This document shows, in pieces, positions 43,822-51,406 of a stretch of 64,000 bases of DNA; the stretch's first letter is position 1, and each line of letters opens with the position of its first letter. The position numbers were made by a program, and so were the translations under genes. Source of the stretch: Xanthocytophaga flava (GTDB lineage: Bacteria > Bacteroidota > Bacteroidia > Cytophagales > 172606-1); assembly GCA_030068525.1 (NCBI GenBank), contig JASJOS010000002.1:124001-188000 (forward strand), given 5' to 3'. Below the pieces are notes generated by a model, which saw only the letters and a program-made list of their open reading frames with translations, had not been told where the DNA came from and made no database searches.

Positions 43822-46203
43822 CTATTCGGAACGTAACGATTTTACCGGATTGGCTAGCGCTGCTTTGATGGCCTGGAAGCTTACCGTTAACAGTGTAATT
43901 ACCATAGCTCCCACTCCCGACAAAACAAATACCCACCAACTGATTTCAGAACGATATTCGTATTTTTCGAGCCATTGACTCATCGTAAAGTAGGCAATCG
44001 GCACAGCGATAAGGAATGAAATAATAACTAAGGTAACAAAGTCTTTCGATAGCAATTGCCATAAGTTAACAACAGAAGCCCCAAGTACTTTCCGAATACC
44101 AATTTCTTTGGTACGTTGCTCTGCCATAAAGGAGGCTAGACCAAACAGCCCCAAACAGCTGATAAATATAGCCAGTGAGGCAAAAAAGCTAGCTAGTGTG
44201 CCTATACGTTCTTCTGCACGAAACTTTTGTTCATATTCTTTATCAACAAACTTGAAGTCAAAAGGACTACCCGGATTATGTTTTTTGAAAACGGCCTCAA
44301 CTTTTGCAAGAGCATTCTTTGAGTTTATACCTGCTTTCATTTTAATGGTAATAACGTTAGCCCATCCATAATCTAACAGGAATATGGTGGGTTTAATCGG
44401 ATCAAAAGGGGATTCCATTACCATATCTTTAATGATCCCAATGATTGTATATTTTTTGTCATTAAATCTAACTGTCTTTCCTACAGGATCTTTTATTCCT
44501 GCATACTTAACAGCTGCCTCATTGAATACAAAACCAACACTATCTGTAGCGTATTCCCTTGAAAAATCCCGGCCTTCTTTAAATTGCCAGCCTACTGTTT
44601 TACCATAATCATGAGTAACTGCGATAGTACCAAACAATGCTAGCATGTTTGGGTCTTTGCCTTCCCAGTCAAAGCCAATCTGATTAGACCATACACCTGT
44701 TGTCGGACTGGAAGACTCACTCATGTTTTCTACAGCACCTGTCTTAATCAAGTCACTGCGAAGAACATCATAGTGTCCATATAACTCTGGCGTATTCATC
44801 ATAACCGTGATAAGCCCTTCCCGGTCGTAACCAATCGGACGGTTTTTCGCATACTGGATCTGACGAAAGACAATGATAGTACCAATGATGAGACTGACAG
44901 ACACTGTAAATTGTACCACTACCAAGACTTTACGTGGTAAGGATGCCAATCGACCAGCTTTGAAGGTCCCTTTCAATACTTTAACAGGTTGAAAAGAAGA
45001 TAAATAAAAGGCTGGGTAGCTGCCTGATATCAGACCTGTAAAAGCTGTAAAGGTAAGACAGGATATCCAGAAGACAGGATTTGTCCAGAGGATACTCATC
45101 TCTTTATCTGCCAGTGTATTAAACCAGGGTAGTGTACAAAGTACCAGAAATACCCCAACCAGAAACGCAATTCCTGCAATAACAAGTGATTCGCTGAGAA
45201 ATTGTCCAATCAATTGTTGTCTGACTGACCCAATTGCTTTACGAATCCCTACTTCTTTAGCTCGTTTTTCACTACGGGCCGTACTTAAGTTCATAAAGTT
45301 GATACAGGCCAGTAATAATACAAATGTCCCAATAATACCAAACAACCACACAAACTGAATGCGTCCGCCTATATTTATGCCATTTTTAAACTCAGAATAT
45401 AAATGCCATTGACTCATAGGATGCAAAAATGCAACAGGCTTGTCATCTTCACCTTTGGCACGATGTGACTGAACTACATTTTTAATCTTGGAATTGATCT
45501 TTCCATACTCTGCTTTATCTGCAATCTGGACAAATAGCTGAAAGGAATTGTTGTTCCACTGGGTCTGTGACTCTTTTACCCAGTTTTGCAGAGTTAGATA
45601 TTTTTCCCAGGGAATTAAAAATGAGGTACTGTGTAAGGTTGAGTTATAAGGAAGGTCTTCATAGACACCCGTTACTTTTAAGGTCGTCTTATTATCTAAC
45701 TTTATGATTTTATTGATAGGGTCTGTATCTCCAAAAAGTGTTTCAGCTAGCGATTTGGTAATAAGTATAGAAGAGGGATCTTTTAATCCATCTAATGTCC
45801 CTTGTATCATTTTTAATGAAAGCATTTGCGGGAGTTCAGGTTCTGTAAACATTCCCTCTTTGGTAAACTTTTTGTCCTCAAAAGCTAAGATATGTTCAAA
45901 GTTCCAGGAAGCTAAAGCCAAAGATTTGAAATCTGCCGCATACTTAGTGCGTAACTCTCCTGCCAGCGGAACAGGAATTGCAGCACTGGTACTTGTAGTT
46001 CCACTAAAGGTTTGATTCTGATAGACCTGTGCTAAACGATCATAGTTCGTATGAAACTTGTCATAAGAAAGTTCATCATAGATCCATAACCCTATCAGAA
46101 TGGCTACAGCCATGCCTACAGATAGTCCCAGAATGTTAATGGATGAATACGCTTTGTTCTTTAAAAGATTTCGAAAGGCAATTTTGATGTAGTTTCGAAT
46201 CAT
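43822..46203 (-). CDS. MacB/FtsX-type ABC permease, copy 5
   Basis: 793 residues, starting MIRNYIKIAFRNLLKNKA. It has the same eight-segment design, with 'RAKEVGIRKAIGSVRQQLIGQFLSESLVI' in the middle, and 'RTKEIGIRKVLGASVVNLWQLLSKDF' and 'NPVKSLRSE' at the end. It is the most diverged in the periplasmic domains. It opens the first unit of the array, with its own paired palindromes and a -24/-12-like promoter upstream. Confidence 0.9.
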   Translation of the reverse strand: MIRNYIKIAFRNLLKNKAYSSINILGLSVGMAVAILIGLWIYDELSYDKFHTNYDRLAQVYQNQTFSGTTSTSAAIPVPLAGELRTKYAADFKSLALASWNFEHILAFEDKKFTKEGMFTEPELPQMLSLKMIQGTLDGLKDPSSILITKSLAETLFGDTDPINKIIKLDNKTTLKVTGVYEDLPYNSTLHSTSFLIPWEKYLTLQNWVKESQTQWNNNSFQLFVQIADKAEYGKINSKIKNVVQSHRAKGEDDKPVAFLHPMSQWHLYSEFKNGINIGGRIQFVWLFGIIGTFVLLLACINFMNLSTARSEKRAKEVGIRKAIGSVRQQLIGQFLSESLVIAGIAFLVGVFLVLCTLPWFNTLADKEMSILWTNPVFWISCLTFTAFTGLISGSYPAFYLSSFQPVKVLKGTFKAGRLASLPRKVLVVVQFTVSVSLIIGTIIVFRQIQYAKNRPIGYDREGLITVMMNTPELYGHYDVLRSDLIKTGAVENMSESSSPTTGVWSNQIGFDWEGKDPNMLALFGTIAVTHDYGKTVGWQFKEGRDFSREYATDSVGFVFNEAAVKYAGIKDPVGKTVRFNDKKYTIIGIIKDMVMESPFDPIKPTIFLLDYGWANVITIKMKAGINSKNALAKVEAVFKKHNPGSPFDFKFVDKEYEQKFRAEERIGTLASFFASLAIFISCLGLFGLASFMAEQRTKEIGIRKVLGASVVNLWQLLSKDFVTLVIISFLIAVPIAYFTMSQWLEKYEYRSEISWWVFVLSGVGAMVITLLTVSFQAIKAALANPVKSLRSE

Positions 46204-46256
46204 AGTTTTAATTCGGGTAGTGATAGTGTATACAGAAAGCAGTTTGGTTTTCTGAA

Positions 46257-46273
46257 CACAAACAATGCACCAA
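46257..46273 (-). promoter_or_regulatory. Sigma-54-like promoter of permease copy 5
   Basis: On the minus strand TTGGTGCATTGTTTGTG keeps the -24 TTGG and the -12 TTG at the correct spacing but lacks the C of the -12 GC. It is weaker than the copy before 40984. It would start the transcript near 46246, about 42 nt before the ATG. Confidence 0.4.
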
Positions 46274-46334
46274 ATCTCAGCGAAAGCCTTTGTGAGCTAA
46301 TTTAGCGGTTTTCAGGAATTGTTTCCTTATAATA

Positions 46335-46373
46335 CTGTCCGTTTGTGAACAGCTACTGTTCGACGGTGAACAG
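46335..46373. promoter_or_regulatory. Paired palindromic operator upstream of permease copy 5
   Basis: CTGTCC-N6-GAACAG (46335-46352) and CTGTTC-N6-GAACAG (46356-46373) have centres 21 bp apart, about 98 and 119 bp before the predicted start of transcription. The second is a perfect inverted repeat with 6-bp arms. The pair has the same plan as the sites at 41145-41184, shifted by about one helical turn. Confidence 0.62.
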
Positions 46374-46427
46374 ATTCAAAACTGGAGCTGATAGGAGAAA
46401 TAAACGTTGATTAGGCTGGACTGTATC

Positions 46428-46466
46428 ATCTTCAGTCTTTTGTTGTCGATGCAAAAGACTGAAGAT
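46428..46466. terminator. Hairpin after the HSDL2-like gene
   Basis: A 15-bp perfect stem (ATCTTCAGTCTTTTG and its complement) with a 9-base loop, 20 bp past the dehydrogenase stop. On the minus strand the T-run comes before rather than after the stem, so it is a strong hairpin but not a textbook terminator. Confidence 0.5.
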
Positions 46467-46485
46467 AAAAAATTATCACAGAGGA

Positions 46486-47310
46486 TTAAATAAAGAAATC
46501 CTTCGTAAGCTCTTCCGGTTTTAAACCTGGAGTCACATTATAAGATGACAGATCTGTAATTCCTTCAGAAGCCATAATTTCATCATCAATAAAGAAATTA
46601 CCTGTGGTTGTTTGGTGATCTCTCCTTAGTATATAATAAGCAGCATCTGCCAGAATTTCCGGTGTACGACTATGTTTAATCATCTCATCTCCTCCTAGAA
46701 TATTGGCTACAGCAGCAGTGGCAATCGCTGTTCGAGGCCATAATGCATTGAAAGCAACTTTGCCTTTAAATTCGTCCGCCATACCCAGTACGCACATACT
46801 CATGCCAAATTTAGCCATCGTATAGGCTACATGAGGTGCAAACCATCGGGTTTCCATACTCAGAGGGGGTGATAAATTCAGTACATGTGGGTTTTCTGCC
46901 TTAAGAAGATGAGGAAGACAGGTTTGAGAGCATAAAAATGTGCCTCGCGTATTAATCTGATGCATCAGGTCATATCGCTTCATATCAGTTTGCAGAGTAC
47001 CTGTCAGATTAATAGCACTGGCATTATTAATCAGTATATCAATACCTCCAAATGTTTCCACTGCTTTTTCTACTGCCGTACGCACTTGATCTTCATAACG
47101 AATGTCTACTACAAGTGGCAATGCTTTTCCACCTGCTTTTTCCATATCTTCAGCAGCTGTATAAATGGTACCTGGAAGTTTGGGATGAGGCTCTGTTGTT
47201 TTGGCTGCTATTACAATATTTGCACCTTCCTTTGCCAATCGTATTCCAATCGCATGGCCAATACCTCTGCTGGCACCAGTAATGAAAACGGTTTTTCCTT
47301 GAAAAGACAT
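46486..47310 (-). CDS. HSDL2-like short-chain dehydrogenase
   Basis: 274 residues from Met at 47310 (MSFQGKTVFITGASRGIG). The frame is open to 47385, but this Met follows an AAGGAAG sequence on the minus strand and begins the domain. The NAD(P) motif TGASRGIG is at 10-17 and 'INNASA' near 94. The catalytic set is Ser-Tyr-Lys with 'LNLSPPLSM' and 'YTMAKFGM'. 'GMADEFKGKVAFNALWPRTAIATAAV' and 'NFFIDDEIM' are typical of the hydroxysteroid-dehydrogenase-like protein 2 group, though the SCP2 domain is absent. The substrate is unknown. Confidence 0.9.
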   Translation of the reverse strand: MSFQGKTVFITGASRGIGHAIGIRLAKEGANIVIAAKTTEPHPKLPGTIYTAAEDMEKAGGKALPLVVDIRYEDQVRTAVEKAVETFGGIDILINNASAINLTGTLQTDMKRYDLMHQINTRGTFLCSQTCLPHLLKAENPHVLNLSPPLSMETRWFAPHVAYTMAKFGMSMCVLGMADEFKGKVAFNALWPRTAIATAAVANILGGDEMIKHSRTPEILADAAYYILRRDHQTTTGNFFIDDEIMASEGITDLSSYNVTPGLKPEELTKDFFI

Positions 47311-47629
47311 AAGCTTCCTTAAATAAGTTAGATCATATAGTATCATGTATATCATGGACATGGCATACATGCCATCTGTATACACAAGAAGAGAATAAAA
47401 ATTAATATAAGGAAGAAGAAGTTGGATTTTTGTGTGATTGTATGGAGGTGAATTTTATAGATAGGGCCTGTAGCAACCTATCAAGTTGTTAAGTAAAATA
47501 TTGGGAATAGTTGGTTTAAATAAAATGGGATTGAAAGTGAATCTGAGATAAACATCCTATAAACGCCAGTGCCTACACTTATTAAAAATGCAGGCACTGA
47601 TCAGTATAATAAATAACGTATGTTGTATT
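47311..47629. other. Gap between the 117-aa gene and the dehydrogenase, with a hairpin
   Basis: About 320 bp, mostly AT-rich. An imperfect terminator-like hairpin (CAGTGCCT, 47567-47574, with AGGCACTG, 47592-47599) lies 31 bp past the stop of the minus-strand 117-aa gene. I see nothing else. Confidence 0.5.
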
Positions 47630-47983
47630 CTAAGGATTTAATTCCTCACTTTGTATAGATGGCAATAAGCCGAGTGACTGATACGTAGTAGATAGTCGAT
47701 TTAACGTTTGTTCAAAAGAACTGAAATACAAACGTGAACTGTGTGAATATCCTGTATGGCAAATTAGTTGCCAGGTACTTTCGTCTGTCTCAGATTGTGG
47801 TGTACAAATTATCCAAAACGGATGTTGAAATAGGGTTAATGAACCTATCTTCTCACAACTGCTTCCTCCTCGGATAGCCCAGGAGCCCTGTGCTTCCGGA
47901 TCACGCTGAGCGACCAGACCTGCATTGGCAATAAGTTGAAGACAATAGTTTATCTCTAAAATTTGCTCATTCTCTGTATCCAT
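47630..47983 (-). CDS. Small protein of unknown function
   Basis: 117 residues without signal peptide or membrane segment. It has 'SWAIRGGSSCEKIGSLTLFQHPFWIICTPQSETDESTWQLICHTG' in the middle and a helical end 'FEQTLNRLSTTYQSLGLLP'. Codon use looks normal. I know no family. Confidence 0.6.
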   Translation of the reverse strand: MDTENEQILEINYCLQLIANAGLVAQRDPEAQGSWAIRGGSSCEKIGSLTLFQHPFWIICTPQSETDESTWQLICHTGYSHSSRLYFSSFEQTLNRLSTTYQSLGLLPSIQSEELNP

Positions 47984-48212
47984 AAATATAAGCTTGTTAT
48001 TATATATTGATGCTGGTCAAGCCCAATAGGTAAACGATTTTTATCAAGATAAAAAAAGAGAATGACAGTTACAAATGACTTTCACAAATTTGTGTCATGT
48101 AATTATCATACTGTGTTTTGGAATTATCCATTTATGCCTACTAGATACGGCAGAGGCCTATCTGAGTATTTTCTGAATAAAATTGTGTTAAAAAATATTT
48201 TCAATTCAGATA

Positions 48213-48413
48213 CTAATTGCTGGGTTGAGGAACCGGTGGTGGTACTGGAGGAGGCATAGGTGGTGTAACAGGTGGAATTAACGGTGTAGGAATTTCTTGA
48301 GGTGGAGTTGTTTCTGGATGCTGTGGTGGTTCAATAGGTTCCGGTTTGTCTGTTAGCAAATAACTTGTAGTAAGTGCCAGACTATCTATTGAATGTGAAC
48401 GGAAATATTCCAT
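48213..48413 (-). CDS. Possible small Pro-rich protein
   Basis: 66 residues: an ordinary N-terminal 22 ('EYFRSHSIDSLALTTSYLL') and a C-terminal 44 of which about half are Pro, in blocks such as 'PPVTPPMPPPVPPPVPQPSN'. It could be a small disordered protein, or the frame may arise from a GGT/GGA-rich stretch on the other strand. The N-terminal part with normal codons supports a real gene. The gap 47984-48660 contains nothing else. Confidence 0.35.
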   Translation of the reverse strand: MEYFRSHSIDSLALTTSYLLTDKPEPIEPPQHPETTPPQEIPTPLIPPVTPPMPPPVPPPVPQPSN

Positions 48414-48660
48414 AAGAAAAAAGGATGAATCTATGAGAATGTGTAGCTATGTTGTTAAACATGGTAAAAAAATATGCCAGATCGGAAAAAGGTAGGTAAT
48501 GTAGTAATATGATTAAAAGAATTAGAAAAATGTTGGTAATGTATTCTTTTAAAAAGTAATTTCATGTAACAATATCTACTACTCAAGCCTTATCTACCTC
48601 TATTGTATGAGCATACTATTCTGAAAATGTATCAGATCAGAAATTTTATTTTTTGTTACT

Positions 48661-49074
48661 ATGTCAGAAAACCGGATTTCATCTAAACAAATACAGATCA
48701 TTGTCATTATTGGATTGGTATATTTGTGCGGGCTGTGTTTTTACGATTCTATTACTGAGAAACTGGATGGGTTTTCTCTTTCTGTAAATGCCAATCGTGA
48801 AGAAACTATTAATGATCATATTTCTCAGGTGATCTCCCGAAAGATTCCTGAACGTATTTCGCTTCCTTCATCAAAAGGAAAGTTTATATACACTAACCTC
48901 CTGATTCAGGAAGAATCTCAGAACAGATACAGAGTAGTCGTTCCTGTAACTTTTTATACGAATGGTGATACTTTACAAAGAGATTGTGTAGTGAAGTTAG
49001 CATATAAAGGTGGAGAGCCTGATGAGGATGACTCCTGGGATATAGTTGCTTTTACACTTTTGCGGGATAAGTAG
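48661..49074 (+). CDS. Small membrane-anchored protein of unknown function
   Basis: 137 residues. One membrane segment (about 10-28, 'IQIIVIIGLVYLCGLCFY') is followed by a short helix and a beta-rich C-terminal domain ('KFIYTNLLIQEESQNRYRVVVPVTFYTNGDTLQRDCVVKLAYKGGE'). No family is recognised. It is a single gene well separated from the sigma-factor gene downstream. Confidence 0.62.
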   Translation: MSENRISSKQIQIIVIIGLVYLCGLCFYDSITEKLDGFSLSVNANREETINDHISQVISRKIPERISLPSSKGKFIYTNLLIQEESQNRYRVVVPVTFYTNGDTLQRDCVVKLAYKGGEPDEDDSWDIVAFTLLRDK

Positions 49075-49562
49075 TTTTACATATTTTTTTCTTTCTCAAA
49101 CGCAAAAAAAGTATATCCTTCGCTATAAGTTATATACAATATAGTGTATTTTTTGTCTCTCTGTACCATTTTCCATAGGTCTGATTAATGTAAAAGCTAC
49201 TAATTGTAAAGTAATATCAATATGAATATTTATAGTTCATAAAGGACTTACAGGAGACTACAGGAAAGTAAACTCTAGAGGAATTATTACTTTTACTTCA
49301 ATTAATTATTTATATTACTACTAAGTAGTTCATACATCTTTGTAATTCATCTATACAGATACTGCATCCTGTTTTTTATCCACAATATGGATAGTTTATT
49401 GCCTCAGACAAGATCTGTTATAGTTGTACAATCTATCTGTTCTTAAGCCTGATGTTTTGATTGATACAAAATTAATTATAGAGCCAGCATTTTTATGCCC
49501 TTTTTTATTTTGGATTATTTGAATGTATTTGTGGATTTTAATAATTAAATAAAGACTGTAAA
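49075..49562. other. Non-coding region upstream of the ECF sigma gene
   Basis: 488 bp, very AT-rich, with no reading frame, RNA gene or strong hairpin that I can support. It should carry the promoter of the sigma/FecR/SusC/SusD locus. Confidence 0.5.
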
Positions 49563-50198
49563 ATGATGTGGAAAACTACCAATGCAGAATGCGGGCATGT
49601 TTCTGAAATGAGCGAAATGGAACGCTCCAGATATTATTGGACAGCATTTAAACAGGGCGATCAGAATGCCTATGCTATGCTGTATAATATACATGCTGCC
49701 TTACTATTACGCTATGGAAGAAAAATCATTCATGACCGGGAAGTTGTAAAAGATTGTTTACACGATTTATTTGTTGAATTATGGCGTAATAGACAGACAA
49801 TTGGAAATCCTGAATCTGTTAAAAACTATCTGCTTAAATCTTTGCGGACAAAACTATACAAAAAACTAAAGGGCGATAAGTGGGTGGTGTCAGATGAATG
49901 GGAGGAGAGTGATAACAGATTACATGAAATTTCTCCGGAATATGCTATTATCCAAAGCCAATGGGCGCTTGAACAAAAGCACTCTATCGATAATGCATTG
50001 AAAAAGCTTTCGAAAAGGCAACGAGAGATCATCTTTCTGTTATTCTATGAAGATATGAGTCCTACCGAAGTGGCAACAGTGATGTCATTAACTATTCGTA
50101 CAATTTACAATACTACCTATAATGCGATTCAGGTTTTAAAGAAAAACATTTCAGTAGTAGAAGTCGCCTATATAACCATTCTTACTCTGTTTATATAA
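49563..50198 (+). CDS. ECF-type RNA polymerase sigma factor
   Basis: 211 residues. Region 2 ('AYAMLYNIHAALLLRYGRKIIHDREVVKDCLHDLFVELWRNRQ') and region 4 ('ALKKLSKRQREIIFLLFYEDMSPTEVATVMSLTIRTIYNTTYNAIQVLKKN', about 145-195) are both present; regions 1 and 3 are not. This is the Bacteroidota SusC/D-linked type of ECF sigma. The start may also be a later Met (residue 16 or 19). The FecR-like anti-sigma gene follows after 99 bp, as usual. Confidence 0.93.
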   Translation: MMWKTTNAECGHVSEMSEMERSRYYWTAFKQGDQNAYAMLYNIHAALLLRYGRKIIHDREVVKDCLHDLFVELWRNRQTIGNPESVKNYLLKSLRTKLYKKLKGDKWVVSDEWEESDNRLHEISPEYAIIQSQWALEQKHSIDNALKKLSKRQREIIFLLFYEDMSPTEVATVMSLTIRTIYNTTYNAIQVLKKNISVVEVAYITILTLFI

Positions 50199-50297
50199 TC
50201 CGTAAAATGGAATTAGATATGAAATGAAATTTTTTTAATTTTTTTTGGTAAAAAAAAAAGGTGTAAGGCTAATACCTGAAAACAAAACATCTTTCTG

Positions 50298-51323
50298 ATG
50301 CCTAAGCCTTACTCCAACTATACATTAGAAGATCTGATTGATAATCAATCTTTTCGGAAATGGGTGAAAGACCCGGATTCGGATCAGTCTGATTTTTGGC
50401 AGGAGTGGTTATATCAATATCCGGAAAAAGCAGATCTGGTTGCTCAGGCAAGACTGATTCTGACAAATATGGATGAAGATATAGAGGATGACGATATAAT
50501 AGATGTATGGGATCGAATTACCAAAACAAATAATGACTATGAGCAGGAACTACAACAGATCAATACACCTGTTACCAATACACCTGTTACCAATACATTC
50601 CCTATTTATTTTCAGTGGGCAGCTGTTATACTCGGAGTTATACTGACCAGTGCTTTGGTATGGTTTGGTTTGCAGGAAGAACAGATCAGCTATACAACTC
50701 AGTATGGTGAAATGAAGACAGTTATACTGCCTGATGGCTCAACTGTTCAGCTAAATTCAAATTCTTCAATTCGATATACAAAGGGGTGGAATAGTACTCA
50801 GATTAGAGAAATATGGCTTGAAGGAGAGGCCTTCTTTTCTGTTACGCATACTGTAACACATCAGCGCTTCCTGGTACATACTCCACAAGTAATAGTAGAA
50901 GTATTAGGAACCCAGTTTGATGTAAATACTCGGCGTTCTACTGCCCGGATTGTCCTGAGTGAGGGAAAAATACAACTAAATGATATTCAAAAACACCATG
51001 GTTCATTAGAGATGGCTCCGGGAGAGTTAGTGGAAGTAAATAAAACCATTGACACATTGATCCGCAGACGAGTTGACCCTGATAACTATACTTCCTGGAA
51101 GCAAAATAAGCTAATTTTTGAAGATATGGTTCTGAGTGAAGTAGCCACTATGCTGGAAGATAACTATGGATTTGAGTTCTATTTTAAGGATCAGGAGATT
51201 GCCAATTTTACATTTACTGGTTCTGTGAGCCGGGATAAAGTACCTCTGCTTTTTACTATTCTGGAAAAGACATTTCGCATTCACATCAATCAAAACGGAA
51301 ATAAAGTGACGGTCAGTAAATGA
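50298..51323 (+). CDS. FecR-family anti-sigma factor
   Basis: 341 residues. A cytoplasmic N-terminal helical part (1-85) is followed by an NTPVT-repeat linker, one membrane segment (about 108-128), the FecR domain (about 135-235, 'TVILPDGSTVQLNSNSSIRYTKGWN', 'REIWLEGEAFFSVTH') and a DUF4974 domain (about 265-340, 'LIFEDMVLSEVATMLEDNYGFEFYF'). It should hold the ECF sigma at the membrane and receive the signal from the STN domain of the SusC protein. Confidence 0.93.
   Translation: MPKPYSNYTLEDLIDNQSFRKWVKDPDSDQSDFWQEWLYQYPEKADLVAQARLILTNMDEDIEDDDIIDVWDRITKTNNDYEQELQQINTPVTNTPVTNTFPIYFQWAAVILGVILTSALVWFGLQEEQISYTTQYGEMKTVILPDGSTVQLNSNSSIRYTKGWNSTQIREIWLEGEAFFSVTHTVTHQRFLVHTPQVIVEVLGTQFDVNTRRSTARIVLSEGKIQLNDIQKHHGSLEMAPGELVEVNKTIDTLIRRRVDPDNYTSWKQNKLIFEDMVLSEVATMLEDNYGFEFYFKDQEIANFTFTGSVSRDKVPLLFTILEKTFRIHINQNGNKVTVSK
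50562..50597 (+). repeat. 15-bp tandem repeat inside the fecR gene
   Basis: AATACACCTGTTACC occurs twice in tandem (50562-50576, 50577-50591), plus a partial third copy, encoding NTPVT-NTPVT-NT just before the membrane segment. Confidence 0.8.
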
Positions 51324-51406
51324 CCAGTTATATCAGTAAGACCTTGATACCTTCAGATAAATAGTCAATTAGTCTCTCATTTAATTAATTAAAAAAACAG
51401 ACGCTT

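Noticed and set aside
33610-46203. Permease array as a mobile or recently amplified element
   Set aside because: The five genes differ widely in sequence and have no flanking repeats or transposase, so old duplication is more likely than recent amplification or transfer.
48062-48259. 65-codon plus-strand frame overlapping the Pro-rich frame
   Set aside because: Its end is antisense to the Pro-rich stretch and the rest has no family features. It is probably a chance frame.
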